A stretch of 64,000 nucleotides of DNA from Sternotherus odoratus. Lineage: Eukaryota; Chordata; Testudines; Kinosternidae. Positions 11,276 through 23,130 of this stretch are shown in pieces. The notes under the pieces are model-generated. The model saw only the letters and a program-made list of their open reading frames with translations. It made no database searches and was not told where the DNA came from. Both the position numbers and the translations under genes were made by a program. Every line of letters begins with the position of its first letter. Positions within the stretch are counted from its first letter, which is position 1. The stretch spans positions 7,765,001 to 7,829,000 of the forward strand of contig JAVMKO010000006.1 of the NCBI GenBank assembly GCA_032164245.1, in the 5' to 3' direction.

Positions 11276-11757
11276 TGAAATGATGAGGGTTAAAAGTTGC
11301 CCCTTTTAAAATGGAAAGCAAAGATGTTCCTATAATCACTTGACTCCTGGAGCTGGGGTTTTAAGAACACCGCCAAATATCACAAGCCATCAAATGACAA
11401 AAGCTGGCAACACTGTGTATGTACCTAGGACTGACTGTAGTTAAAGAGGGCACCAGAGCAGAAGGAGCAGATTCGCCAACTCTAAATGTTAAATGCGCCG
11501 AGTCAGGCGCTCCTAAATCATGAGATGTGCTTAAAAATCATGAACATTGGAATCTTTTAATTTACCAACTAGATTTAGAGCCTTTAGACTTCATATTTTC
11601 AAACTTTTGGCCCACAATTCTGATGGTTAAAATTTCACTTGTTTTAAATGAAAGCCGAGATTTGCACACAGTAACCTGACTCCAGGAGGTGGGGCTTTAA
11701 GTGGCAGACCAAATAACATGAGACTTGTGGTGAAATTGCAGGAGTTGCCAACACTGC
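11276..11757. repeat. Two nearby copies of one unclassified repeat
   Basis: The segments 11276-11413 and 11618-11757 are alignable by eye. Both run from GATG(G)GTTAAAA through a TTTTAAA(A)TG(G)AAAGC core and a GACTCC(T/A)GGAG block to a (GCT)GGCAACACTG-like end, about 344 bp apart. Between them lies another CATGA-rich piece. The family is not identified. Confidence 0.5.
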
Positions 11758-12490
11758 GTGAGGTACTGGAATGATAGCACCAAGCAGTGAAACGTCTTGC
11801 ATTTTTGAACAGCCCTGCTACTTACTAGGTGCCCTTATTTCTGCATAAGTTTGGAGCTAGAAATAGGAAAATGTTTTCTCTTCTTCCTCCCGCTTTTAAT
11901 TTTGAGGAGGAGACTCAGTTTGCAGTGCTTATAGGTTTCAATATGAACTAGAGGAAATATTTTCTTTGAACTCTGTGGCTCATATATTCAGTTCTGTACT
12001 GTCTTTCTTTCTCAGTCTGTTTCTGTTGTATTCAGGAACACTGGAGGAGACCCTCAGCAGCTACTTAATTATTACGAGTTCCCAAAGGTGGAAAATGCAA
12101 ACATAGGTCCTAAGACTGCATGAGAGCCAACCCGGCAGAAAAAGTTGCAGGATCGGGGCCCTAGTAGAGAATATGTTTGCTTCATATTTCAGGGTCAGTG
12201 AGTGGTACTTAAAATCCTTCAATTTTTTCCCATTAGCAGCACAAAACCAAATTATTATCTGGTGGGTGCATTCAATTCATATTTCATATCTGATCTGAAA
12301 CATTTCATGTGTAATAAAAGTTGCACTAGAAAAATAATTGTTCATCCCTAGCAAAATGGGAACTGGTATGTGGTTATAGTAGTTTAAGCCTGTAAATCTA
12401 AAGAGTGGTGTTCTATCGCCTACCTTGCTACTAGTTCACAAGATGTTGCTGCTTGAGTCACTCACACCTTTTAAATGTATGGAGATATAC
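11758..12490. other. Unassigned intronic sequence
   Basis: AT-rich sequence with no recognisable feature up to the SINE at 12491. Confidence 0.5.
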
Positions 12491-12680
12491 CTGTCTCATA
12501 GAACTGGAAGGATCTTGAAAGGTCATCAAGTCCAGTCCCCTGCCTACACTAGCAGGACCAAGTACTATCCCTTGCCAGATTTTTTGCCCCAGATCCCTAA
12601 ATGTCCCCCTGAAGGATTGAACTCACAACCCTGGGTTTAGCAGGCCCATGCTCAAACCACTGAGGTAGCCCTCCCCCCTA
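12491..12680 (-). mobile_element. tRNA-headed SINE with CR1-type tail
   Basis: On the minus strand the element starts with a tRNA-like head: an A-box region at 12651-12667 (reverse complement TACCTCAGTGGTTTGAG) and a B-box region at 12614-12630 (reverse complement GGTTGTGAGTTCAATCC). It then passes into the GGACTTGATGACC-like and CCTTCCAGTTCTATGAG tail shared with CR1 LINE 3' ends. Turtle SINEs with a tRNA head and a CR1 3' tail are well known, and this is one of the main clues to the host group. Confidence 0.8.
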
Positions 12681-13449
12681 TAGAGAATGGGATAAAATGG
12701 GGGGAAATAGTGAGCTATTTCACAGATGTGTTTGGAAACTAAGAGTGAGATTGAAGGCAAAACTCCCACAAACTTCACTGGGATCAGAGTTAGGCTAATG
12801 TTGAATGCTTTTGAAATCCCGCCTGAAATGTTTGTAAAGTGCTTTGGGCTCCTTAGAGGAAAAGTGCAAAGTATTATTCTCTAAATGACCCAGTTTTTTC
12901 TAACTTGTCTTCTTTCCAAGGGAAATACTTTTATTCAGATATATTTGTTATATTTTTTCTTTTGGAAAATGGAAAGAACTAAGTCTACTCGCTTCTCTGC
13001 ATAAATGAGTGAAGAACGGTGAGGAAATTAAATGTAATGAAGAGGAAGCCACAATAGGAGCTCAGTCGCTTATGGCAGCCTTGAATTTGATAAGCTACGG
13101 ATTGATGGGCTAGGTCAGGAATTGTTTTAGATTGGTAGTTTAAAAAGGGCAAACCGGAGTGTTTTAAATTAAAGTAAGTGCTCGCAGTGTGTTTGTAAAT
13201 TGAGTTCTCTTAAAATGGGATTAAATGGGAGAATGGGGCAGCGTGTCCATGAGCGCAGTCAAAATCTTGCCAGTGGATGACGGTTTGTATGTATGCTACA
13301 CAGCAGAGCTAGCATAGTAGAGGCTAACAGTTGAACAAAATTGTCCACCAAGTTGGTCCCTGTATTTGATACATTTGTTGTTAGGTAAATGGCTTTCAGT
13401 ATTTTGGATCCTTCAGTTTTTGGGTGCGTAACCTGAGACACCTAGTCTG
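12681..13449. other. Intronic stretch, one degenerate short repeat
   Basis: Around 12745-12825 a piece containing CACTGGGATCAGAGTTAGGC matches one at about 51560-51630. The rest is unassigned. Confidence 0.4.
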
Positions 13450-13712
13450 GCCTTCGTCTCTCCCACTAGGAAAGTGGGGGGGGGGAGCTTACTAACTTTG
13501 AAAATGATGTAAACCTACCTGATTCCACTCTCTTAAGTACTGGGGGTCAGGAAAAAGCTTTTCCAGGCTGTAAGCTATCCCAGAACTGCCTAGTTCAGGG
13601 TTTTATGCACATTCCTCTGAAGCACTAGTACTGGCTCCTGCTTGAAACAGGGTATTGGAGCAGATGAACTATTGGTCTGAGCCACTATGATAAGTCCTGT
13701 GTTCCTACTAGC
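13450..13712 (+). mobile_element. CR1/L2-type LINE 3' end fragment
   Basis: The sequence passes through AAAAAGCTTTTCCAGGCTG-like text and a block reading GGAGCAGATGAACTATTGG then TCTGAGCCACTATGATAAG. This corresponds to the typical 3' tail of CR1-group LINEs in reptiles. It is degraded and truncated at the 5' side. Confidence 0.5.
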
Positions 13713-14148
13713 TTTCAAGCCTGGCCTTCCTTTCTCCTGTAATCTTAGATGTTTTTTTGTGGTCCATGAACATGAATTGTTGCAAGCCGGGAGTTCTGTT
13801 TGCAATCAGAGTGAGTAACTGAAATCGTAATTCGTGGGAATGCTTGCTTTATTTTAAGATGTATTAGTCAGTATTATAGCTTCCATGCTTCACACTTGTA
13901 TCTAATGTTACTACAGATAACTGCTGAGAGAATAGGGACACCTCTTACCCGACGGGCAGGTTAAAGCCTTATGGGCCAGATCTCCCCATATGTGGTTTAT
14001 TCATCAGTAGGGACTGAAAACTTTGTGAGTTGGATTCAAGCATACCTAAGATCCTCAGGTGTGTAAATCGGCATAGTTCCCAGCATAGCTCCATCAATAT
14101 CAAAGAACTTATACTGATTGGCAGAGCTGAGGATTTAGGCCATGGACT
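13713..14148. other. Unassigned intronic sequence
   Basis: No recognisable feature before the hAT target site. Confidence 0.5.
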
Positions 14149-14156
14149 AGCTACCT

Positions 14157-14759
14157 CTGGGGTGTGCAAAGGTTTTGGCCCAAGGGCCATATCTGGGTAT
14201 GGAAATTGTATGGTGGGCCATGAATGCTCATGAAATTGCAGGTTGGGGTGTGGGAGGGGCTGATGGCTCTAACCGGGGGTGAAGGCTCTGGGGTGGGGCC
14301 AGAAATGAGGCATTCAGGGTGTGGGCTGAGGCAGGGAGTTGGGGGGGAGGGGCAAGTGCTCCCGCTGGGAGTAGAGGCTCTGGGGTGGGGATGAGAGGGG
14401 TTGGGAGTCCAGGAGTGTGCTGCTGGCTGGGACCAACAGGTTTGGAGGGCAGAAGGGGGATCGGGGCAGGGGGTTGGCACGCTGCCCCGTCTGCATGTGG
14501 CGGCCCTGCAGCTCCCATTGGTCATGGTTCCCGGCCAATGGGAGCTACGGAGCCCCCTTAGCTGACACTATGAATAGGAGGGGGGGGGGTGCTGCTGCTT
14601 CCGGGAGCCGCACGGAGCCACAGCACATGCAGAGCAGGACAAGCCCTGAGCTGGAGTGAGGTAAGTCCTGGACCCCGCCTCCTGGCAGGAACTCGAAGGC
14701 CGGATTACAATGTCTGAAGGGCCGGATGTGGCCCCTGGGCCGTAGTTTGCCCACCCTTG
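14157..14759. mobile_element. Non-autonomous hAT-type element
   Basis: Ends read CTGGGGTGTGCAAAGG on the left and TAGTTTGCCCACCCTTG on the right, inverted copies of a CAGGGGTGGGCAAAC-type terminus. The flanking octamers AGCTACCT and GTCTACCT agree in six of eight bases with TA at the centre. The inside is GC-rich with GGGGTGGGG strings and no transposase. It shares termini with the element at 24276-24917. Confidence 0.75.
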
Positions 14760-14767
14760 GTCTACCT

Positions 14768-15513
14768 GATTGCCCTCAGAGGGGGTTGGCTTTGCCCTTC
14801 ACTGTCTCCGAACCCCCAGAGCTGCCAAGGTTCTCCGACTGGCTGCTGCCTCCTCAAGAAGCAGGGGTCACTCAGTGATCAGGGAACCATGTAAGCCAGT
14901 GGTCATGGGGACAACATCAACTTATGCTTGGTATCCTCACAGGTTACAGACAGCGATTGTCCCTCCAGAACTGCCCCTTCTTGGGCTTCCTCCTCCTCCT
15001 CCTGCCTGAAGCCCATTCTCGCCATTGAAGGTTGAGTGTAGTGACAGATCCTGCAGTCTCATGCAGTATCTTTGGGGATCATTGTATTTAAGTTTTGAAT
15101 GGTTTATGTATGATTGTGTTCGACGCCACTGGCGAGGGTTCAAAAAGGATCGAGAAGTTCCTGGGGGATAGGTGCTCCAATGGGTATTATTAGACAGGAT
15201 GGGCAGGGATGCAAAACCACGCTCTGAAGTGTCCTTGGCTTCTGTTGGCCAGAAGCTGGGCTAGTGACTTCTTTTCATGATACAGTTGGATCAAAGATTT
15301 TGGGAGGGGCTTTTTAAATACCAGCATTTTTCTGTTCTAGGCCCTGATCCTAAAAATACTTTTTTACACGCATAAGGGGAAGGATTCACGTGCTGAAAGT
15401 TAAGCAACTTGCATAATTTGATGCAGTTTCAGGGTCCTAACCTGTAACAAGTCTGTGCCCTCAATGTGGGCCCGAGTTAGTGGTCTTCAGTGAGCTGTGT
15501 ATCAAGCCCTAGT
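14768..15513. other. Unassigned intronic sequence
   Basis: No exon or bounded repeat recognised. Confidence 0.5.
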
Positions 15514-15531
15514 TGGTGATTTACTACTGTG

Positions 15532-15794
15532 TGTGTTTTTCCTAGCGTTATTCCCGCACTATGGCAGGGTCTGCTTAGACTGGACACAACCAGTGATACA
15601 ACTGGGGTATATTCCAACCGATGCGTCGTTCCATCTGTCGTTAGAGGCATTTTATACCTACTGCCAGGTGTTAAGCCTACAGTACCTGGTATTCCCAGGA
15701 GGTCTCCCATCCAAGTACTAGCCAAGCCCAACCCTGCTTAGCTGCCGAGATCAGATGGGATCGGGTGTGTTCAGGGTGGTTTAGCTGTACCCAC
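15532..15794 (-). mobile_element. 5S-rRNA-headed SINE with 18-bp target duplication
   Basis: The insert is bounded by perfect copies of TGGTGATTTACTACTGTG at 15514-15531 and 15795-15812, a long duplication as made by LINE-mediated retrotransposition. Read on the minus strand, it begins with a nearly complete 5S rRNA sequence (121 nt) exactly at one duplication and continues for about 142 nt of unrelated tail to a short A-rich end. 5S-derived SINEs are known in several vertebrates. A retroposed 5S read-through transcript is the alternative. Confidence 0.8.
15674..15794 (-). pseudogene. 5S rRNA-derived sequence (head of the SINE)
   Basis: The minus strand carries 5S landmarks in order: CCACCCTGAAC near the start, CTGATCTCGG, the A-box AGCTAAGCAGGGT, the intermediate element TTGGATGGGAGACC, and the C-box region CCTGGGAATACC, ending GTAGGCTT. 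Length equals a whole 5S gene. Scattered differences (for example in the first 16 bases and in the GATCTCGTCTGATC region) and the flanking target duplication show a dispersed derivative, not a member of the 5S cluster. The internal promoter boxes are close to intact. Confidence 0.85.
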
Positions 15795-15812
15795 TGGTGA
15801 TTTACTACTGTG

Positions 15813-18799
15813 CTATTGTTAATTTTATCTCTGAGCCTGCACGGTGCCGAGTGACCTCCCCTCCTGTTGAAGTCTGTGGGAGTTGTGGGTGGGGTGCTCA
15901 ACATTTTTTAAGATTAGGCCCTGTTGAGACCTCTGAATATTCTCACACAGGCGGATTAAGATGGATTGGGCCAGCCAGATATGATGACTTACGGTGACTT
16001 AGGCTCTCAGGAGCAATTTCTGTTGGAGGAGGAATTGTTTATTACTATGGTCTGTATGCAGTGCCCTGGCAGAATAAATGAGCTGAGTTCTTGCCGCTCT
16101 TCTCCCTTTGAACCAGTTTGTGATGTTTATGCAATACTGGAATTGGAAGCATGAGATGTTTCTCTTACTGTCTACAGTAGTGCACCAGAAGGTAGGAGGT
16201 CTTTTCTCCTGTGCAGCTTGATGGCAAATGACAAGCATCAGCAAACGTGGTCTTTTAGTGATATGGATACAGGAATCGCTGTAGGACGCGGTTGTGTTTT
16301 TCTGACAGTGCTGTTGCACTACAGGCTGAGTGGCAGATGGATCCGCTCTTGTGTGCTGAGCTGCCATGCTTGATAAAATGGGGGGGGGAGGGTTAAATTA
16401 ATTTTTTTTTAATACTTCAAGTATCATCTGCAGGATCCCTCCCTGATTCACTCGACTGTGCTCCAAAGCAGTAGATCACCCTATGGCGGTGTGGAAGCAA
16501 ATATAGGCCACTTTACAGAACTCTAGCTCTGTCTTGTTATTACTCTTCGCACATAATTGATTCCAGATTTTCCTCTAAACTTTAGTTCAGTCAGACAACT
16601 AACCTGGCCTTGCTTGTGGCTTGTTAGTTTTCCTGCTGTTTGCCATGTTGTGTTTACTGGCTCTGCACTTGGATATGCTTCTGTGTTGTGCTAGTAATTG
16701 TTTTATTGTTCTAAAAAGTAACACGGTGTATGAAGTACAGTTGGTGAAAATTTCTCCTTTGCGACTTTTTTCCCCAGTGAAAAAAAGTCTTTTTGTGAAA
16801 ATGAAGATTTTCACACAAATTTTCTTTTTTTCCTTTTTTTATTTCTTGTTCTTTACCTTGCTTTCCCGCCCCCTTTCTTTCCCTCCCCAACAGTAGCAAA
16901 ATGGGAAAAAAAGGAGAAAGGGGAAAAAAATGGTTGGGGAATCCAAAAATGTCAAGTTTTCGTTTCTTTGTTGAAAATTTTTTTGTTTTGTTTTTGAAAT
17001 ACCCATTTCTCACACAGAATAGTGTACAGTTAAATGGTTTCCTTCCAGATTTCGTCTTTGCCTGCCTTTGGGATATACCCACCCAGTGATCACAAGTCAG
17101 CATGATTTCTTTGCCTGCTGTCTAGTTGTGCACTGGAATTGCCAGTTGTGTCAGCAGAGCTCTGAAGAGAGAGTTTAAGTTAGAAAATACCACACCTTAC
17201 AGGGCCAGAGAAGTGGATTTTAAAAATAGAAACCTTAGGCTGTTTCCCTCCAGATAATGTGAATGTTGATGAGATGTTGATTTTTAACTACCTTCATGAC
17301 CCTTTAAGATAAGAATTGTTAGTGACTCTCAGTATTATGTTAAACTGATAAGAATTCTTTTTAAAAAAACCTAGAAAAAATTCTTTGTATAACAGTCGCT
17401 CAGCTCCTAGCCAGTAGTAGCCCAGTCTTCCTCCTCACACTCATTGCTTGAGGTTAGGATGCTTGACCTAGAAGAGTCTGCCCCAGCCAGGTGCTGGGAG
17501 CCCTTAGCTTCTGGTGGGAAATGCTCTGCTCAGGGTTGGACCCTTCAGAATTTTATGATAGCCTAATCTGAATATCTTGAGAAATGCTGAAATGCCGAGA
17601 ATGAAATCCTGGCTCCATTGACAAAATTCCCATTCACTTCAGCGAGGTTAAGGTTTAACCCCTAGAGTCCAATTTGTGGCTTCTTGGGGTTTGATCCTGC
17701 ACCCATGGTAGTGAGTCCAGTGACTTCAGTCTTACGGGATCAGATCTGGATGGTGATTCAATGTCCACTGAAGCCGAAGAGAGACTTTCCGCTGACTTCA
17801 GTGGGTGTTGGATTGGGCTGTGAGCGAGAAGAGTGTGCAGGGAGCCCTATTCACCTCTCCCCCGCCAGGACCATGAGCGTCAGCACAGGGCCTGGCAGCA
17901 TCTTGGTGATGAAGCTCCCCAAGCACAAAGGTGGGGAGGCTAGCATGGCTGATGGCACTTGGTGCGCCAAGGGGGCATGTCCGTCCCGACTCTGAGGGTA
18001 CACAGCACATTGTGTGTGTGTGCACACGCATGCAGGAAAGGTTGGTATGGTGAACACTAAGGATTGCACTCCTTGCAGATAAATGGGCCTCTTCAGCCAC
18101 TTAGCTCCTATCTCTTAAAGCGGCTGTTGGGCTGGAAGGCACAAGATAGCTGTTGGTGTTAGGATGGACATTTGGATCCCTGCTTGTGTGCGTCACTAGC
18201 AGAGGTATAGGCTGCTGTTATGGACAGTTTCAAAGTCTTTAACATCTCTGATATCAGCCTGCACTTAAAGCCCCACACATCCCCCAACTGAATGGTGTTT
18301 TGCAAAGTTTTTGCATATAAATCCAGGGGCCACTGCCAACATTAAAAAAAAATCACACTTTCATCCACAAATACTCAGTGTTGCTACAGATAGCTACTGA
18401 AGTTACCTACTGGAGTGAAAAGAGATTGAGTGAGCAAGCAAGGGGACTTGAACTATGGGTGCTGAGGGTACGGCAGCACTCCCTGCTTGAAGTGGTTTCT
18501 GTCATACACTGGGTTTACCATTTAAATAGCATAACCTGAATTTAAAAAATAATCCTTACAAAATTGTTATAAGGATATTTCTGTCCTCCCTTCACCCGTA
18601 GATCTGTTTAGAAGACTCCTTTGCGAAGGCCTGAGAAGAGCAACAAATGTAATTAGGACCTCCCCTTCTCTTCCCATCTTCCTTCTCTCTGTTCACACCC
18701 ATGTTGCTTGGTACCCGTTTTGTTCAATGGCTTTCAGCACCCCCGCTATACAAATTGTTCTGGGAGCCAGTGTTTTGGGTTTTTTTAAACCTCTGTTTC
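15813..18799. other. Intronic stretch with T-rich repeat traces
   Basis: About 16739-17090 is an A/T-homopolymer-rich palindromic repeat (GAAAATTT / AAATTTTC strings). A related string, GTTGGAATTTTTGATTTTTCC, occurs at about 27150. Around 17590-17730 is a degenerate palindromic short repeat. Otherwise nothing is recognised. Confidence 0.4.
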
Positions 18800-18866
18800 C
18801 AGTGCCACAAGTACTCCTCATTCTTTTTGCGGATACAGACTAACACGGTTACTACTTTGAAACTTG
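18800..18866 (+). mobile_element. Penelope-like 3' tail fragment
   Basis: Contains GTGCCACAAGTACTCCTC followed by GATACAGACTAACACGG, the tail shared with the copies at 33506-33600 and 56185-56257. The assignment to a Penelope-like element is inferred from the hammerhead-like block in the 56-kb copy. Confidence 0.55.
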
Positions 18867-18924
18867 TCCTTATGAATAAGGTGTATGCTACATTCATATA
18901 CATAAGGAAGTAGAGATGCTTACA

Positions 18925-19399
18925 TACCGTATTTTTCGCCCTATAAGACGCACTTTTTCTTCCCCAAAACGGGGGGGGAAAAAGTTGGTGCGTCTTATAG
19001 GGCGAATGTGCGCCCCGGTTCCCCCCTCCCCGCCGCGGGCGGGCTGCCGGGAGCGTCCCGGTTCCCCCCTCCCCGCCGCGGGCGGGCTGCCGAGGTTCCC
19101 CCCTCCCCGCCGGACCAAAAAAAAAATGTGCGCCCCGGTTCCCCCCTCCCCGCCGGACCAAAAAAAAAAAAAAAAAAGCGCCTCGCTCTCCCGTCCCCGC
19201 CGCGCGGGGAGGGGAGAACCTCGGCAGCCCGCCCGCGGCGGGGAGGGGGGAACCGGGACGCTCCCGGCAGCCCGCCCGCGGCAGGGACGGGACAGCAAGG
19301 CGCTTTTTTTTTTTTTTTTTTTTTTGGTCCGGCTTTTTTATTGTAAAACGAGGGGGCGTCTTATAGGCCGGAGCGTCCTATAGGACGAAAAATACGGTA
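18925..19399. mobile_element. MITE with TACCGTATTTTTCG termini
   Basis: The left end reads TACCGTATTTTTCGCCCTAT and the right end is its inverse with few changes, ending AAAAATACGGTA. The left terminus folds back on itself: 18938-18966 pairs with 18971-19004 (CGCCCTATAAGACGCAC with its reverse complement). The middle is GC-rich with repeated CCCCTCCCCGCCG units on both strands and long A and T runs. No transposase or clear target duplication, so the superfamily is unassigned. Confidence 0.7.
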
Positions 19400-20279
19400 C
19401 TTAAGGTACCACAGGACTCTTTGTTGCATATACATAAGGGTAATAGCTATTATAATACCAGCTGTCCAGCCAAACTGCCCAGACTTTTAAATGACCTATA
19501 AGAGATTCCACAAAGAATGAATATTTAGCATGGCAGAGCTGCTAAAAGTGGTCTCCATACTAGTAAGTCCCTACTAGTAAGTAACAGGTGGCCTGTATTC
19601 ACACATTTCAATTGAGGTCCTGGTTTTATATTTCACACAAAGCAAATGTTGCATTAATATGACTTTTGTATTGTAATTAAAGTGCCAGACTGCATTAATT
19701 TTCTGCAAATTGCACTTGCAGGTTCATTTTATCCTCTCCTTTATTGTGGGAGTGGATAAACACTAAGAAGTCTTTCTGGACAAGTCACAGCAGCTGGAGG
19801 GTACGGGTTTCTCTGTGGAGTGAAGGGATTTCTTCAGAGAAGCTATTGTTCAACTGTGTTCTCAGCATTTTGGCAACTGTTCTTCAGATTAACCCTTTGC
19901 TCTGTACAAAGAGTTGCAAAAATATAATCAGATGCTTTTGCATTGTTAGAAGTAAATATAGTTTGGCCATGTCTAAGTGTGGAATAGAGGTTAAAGAGTG
20001 CGAGGTCACTGCTTTAAATCCCCCTTAAAGCCAAATTCAGTGTCACCACTGATCAGTTATTTTCTGATTTTTAAGAAAACGCATTTCTCTGATTTTCTTG
20101 AGCAAACAGGATACCAAAGAGAGCTACCAATTTAGGGGCCCTGAAGCATGGCCCATGGAGTAGTAAAGAGTATCACTCTTCAAATCAGAGTATCCAGGAC
20201 TTTGGGACTGAACATGTAACTTAATTTAGATCCATAAAGTCAAACGCATCTCTGTTCGCAGCCATTACTCAGTCTGAGG
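19400..20279. other. Unassigned intronic sequence
   Basis: AT-rich, no recognised feature. Confidence 0.5.
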
Positions 20280-20825
20280 TAATACTGGTGTGACCACTGC
20301 TAGAATGCTCCGTCCTGTTCTGGTGTCTTCAGTTTAGGGAAGGATGTTGATAATTTGGAGAGGGTTCTGAGAAGACCTATGAGAACAATTAAAGGATTAG
20401 AAAACGTGCTTAATAGCAATAGACTCAAGGAGCTCAACATCTTTAGCTTAACAAAGAGAAGGTTAAGGGGTGACTGGATCACAGTTTATAAGTACCTAAA
20501 TGGGGAACCAAACATTTCATAATTGGCTCTTCAGTCTAGCAGACAATGGTATAACAAGATTCAATGGTTGGAAGTTGAAGCTTGTCAAATTCAAATTGGA
20601 AATAAAATACACATTTTTAATGATGAGGGTAATTAACTGTTGGAGAAAATTACCAAGGGTCATGGTGGATTCTCCATCCCTTTCAATTTTTAAATCAAGA
20701 TCAAACTACACCAGATCTTTTAGAAAAACAGTCAAACACCGTTAACTCAGCAACGTCCTATGGTCTGTGTTCTACATGAGGTCAGACTAAAAAGCAATGC
20801 CCCCTTCTAGCCTTGGACTTTATGA
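20280..20825 (+). mobile_element. CR1 LINE 3' region
   Basis: Runs through GTCCTGTTCTGGTGTC, ATTAAAGGATTAGAAAACGT, GGTTAAGGGGTGACTGG and GAGGGTAATTAACTGTTGG to TGAGGTCAGACTAAAAAGC. This is the order found in CR1 3' ends, and it aligns by eye with 45080-45545. 5' truncated and many small changes. Confidence 0.75.
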
Positions 20826-21591
20826 ATAGATTCAGAACCACTGCAGAGCCCACCTCCCCAGTGTTCGGGGAGGAGGGGGCCGGTGTGTGTGTCTAAGACC
20901 TGATGAGTAGCTTGCCCAGCCCATGCTGTTACACAGGGGTCTGCAGGGAATTACAGCAAGGAGGGCATTATCAGTGGGCAGATTCCCCCCACCCCACCCC
21001 CAAATGAAGTAACACAGAAACCCACATGCAGAAGACCAAGTGCTAGTTAAGCCATTTTACTAGGCGCAGTGTCTATTGCATTAGGACTAAAGGGTTCAGT
21101 GCGAGAGTAGTCATCAAAAAGGCTGCCGGGACTGTACAGGAAGGAGAGAGACTTTGATGGCTGTCAGTCAGGTTTGAAATATTTATGCACTTATCTGCTT
21201 TACTGCCGGTTCTCCCCTCCCCATCCTCTACTCTGAATCTGACCGAACCGTTTACGTTGCTGTACCCATTGAAGAGATGCACATTTCATTGCAGCGTTTG
21301 CATCTCCTCCAATAAACACGTCAGCACGTCTTTTCCTAGGAATGTCTCTTACTGCAGATTCAAAAAGCCGTGAGAGTGCTTTGCTAGGGAAAACTAGCAT
21401 TTCTGTTTTAAAAATGACTAACTAACAATACTGGCTCTTTCCCCAGTCCTCCTCCCTGCCCACGTAACCACACATGTCCTTAGCTTTGTCTCTTGTGGGT
21501 CATAGGTGCCATCAGGTGTCGTATCGTCTTTGCCCCCCAGGTGTTATTGCATCCTGCAATTTACTATTGTGGCAGTAGGTAGCCTCATTAG
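20826..21591. other. Unassigned intronic sequence
   Basis: No recognised feature. Confidence 0.5.
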
Positions 21592-22060
21592 GGGCCAGAC
21601 TTACTGCTTTTGCTCATGCTGAGTAGCGGTTCACTCCCCGTGTAGCTGATTTCAGAGGGATCACTCCTGGGGTAAGATACTACACAGTGTGAGCAAGGGC
21701 ATCAAAATCTGGTCCTAAGTGAGGAACATGAAAACGGGGTGGAGGGGGGTTGTCATACTCTGATCCCCTGACTCAAGTTTAGTAGCATTTTACTCCATAT
21801 ATGATCCGATTGAAGCTAATGATACTACTTGTGGGGTGAGATACTATTTGATGTGAGTAAGGGCTTCTGAGTGTTGCCCTAAGTTGAGTGGGGCCTGATT
21901 CTGGTTTCATTTACTGGTGTTACCCCACTGGGTCAAGCTGTGCTCTTTAGTGCACTGGTGTACATGAAGAGCTCCCCCCCGCCCCGCCAGGTTGGGCTTT
22001 GAAGGACTCATTCTGGATTTCTGTGGCTGAATCTGATCCATTAACTTCACTGAAGTTGCT
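21592..22060. repeat. Cluster of palindromic short repeats
   Basis: At 21592-21719 the start GGGGCCAGACTTACTGC is answered by an inverted ATCAAAATCTGGTCC end, with a central TTTCAGAGGGATCACTCC. A second, related copy lies at about 21755-21885 and a third partial one from 21893. These fold into imperfect hairpins and look like old MITE-like copies. Related palindromes are at 34655-34735, 53022-53130 and 60708-60800. Confidence 0.5.
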
Positions 22061-22929
22061 CCTCGGATAACTTGGTTATGGTCTTGTCAGGATTTTTCCT
22101 TCCTAAGTCTGCAGGCAAAGGGCTCTGTGGCAGCGGACACATCCCATGTGAAGGTGGACCACAGAGTTCCTGCGTTTATAAATAAAACAGATGGATGAAA
22201 GCATAGTAATTGGTTGGCTCTCCTGCTTGTGTAACTTTCTAGAAGGGCAGCCGTTGAGGAGCAAGGAGCTTGGCACACTGCAAACTGTAGCTCTCTTCTG
22301 CTTTGGCAGTTGGCAGGCCCCCTCTCCCAGGCAGGGCCATGAGAGAGCTGATGGCGATTGTGCTGACCATATTGCATAGAAGTGAAACCACCAACTTGGT
22401 TAGGAGGCCAATAATTGGCTGGGGATATGGAGCTAAGGCCTTATCTAAATTTCCGATTTTTGTACTTATGTAGCTGCACTGATGTAGTATTGTTAGTTAT
22501 TTATTGTGTTATCGTAGGTCCTAGGAACCTCACTCATAGACCAGAACCCGATTGTAGCTGCGGCAGTGCAAACGCTTAGTGTGCAAAAGGTGGCTAACAC
22601 CATTGCGGCTTAGCCTGATGCTACTGGAAACCTCCCTCCCAGACAAAACAATATTACAGTACCGCAAAAAACCCAAACCAGCATCCCTTAGCTTTGTTGT
22701 CTCTGAAGTGCTAACAAGAGTGAAAGATAGTAAGTTATTTCTGTCATTAAAGTAAGCAGATCTATCTCTAGAGTAGACCCAATCAGAGAACAGTTGTATT
22801 AAGAAGGTGACATTTTTTGCATTTGTCCAGAGTAGAACCTCTGTTTGGGATAAATCCACTCCCATTTACACCAGTGTAATGTGAAGTCAAAATCAGTGTA
22901 GCGCCTCTGACTTTAATGGAGGAAGACTG
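22061..22929. other. Unassigned intronic sequence
   Basis: No recognised feature. Confidence 0.5.
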
Positions 22930-23130
22930 GTCTACAGCGGATAGGGCGCTGGACAAGATTCAGCCAGAGAGTTCCTGTGTGACTTGTGGCAAGTCACTTA
23001 AACTACCCAGCCTCATAGCCCCATTATGAGATAATACTTCCCTTTCTCAGTGGGGTGTTTGGAGGATAAAATCCATTAATGATCAGTTATGCCCAAATAC
23101 TGGGTGATGAGGCCCAGATAAATATTTGAA
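22930..23130 (+). mobile_element. MIR (CORE-SINE) remnant
   Basis: Matches the MIR order: TCTACAGCGGATAGGGCGCTG near the start, then TGTGTGACTTGTGGCAAGTC, CTTTCTCAGTGGGG and GAGGATAAAATCC. Old and diverged, as expected of MIR. Confidence 0.75.

Noticed and set aside
10806..11339. 177-codon minus-strand ORF
   Set aside because: No motif recognised and it runs into an interspersed repeat at 11276.
12614..12680. Genuine tRNA gene on the minus strand
   Set aside because: Cloverleaf is not maintained and the head is fused to a CR1-type tail, as in turtle SINEs.
15674..15794. Functional 5S rRNA gene
   Set aside because: It differs from 5S at several positions, has no T-run terminator directly after the 5S part, and sits inside an 18-bp target duplication.
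20901..20920. Second hammerhead core (CTGATGA)
   Set aside because: No stem II or GAAA follows; a chance heptamer.
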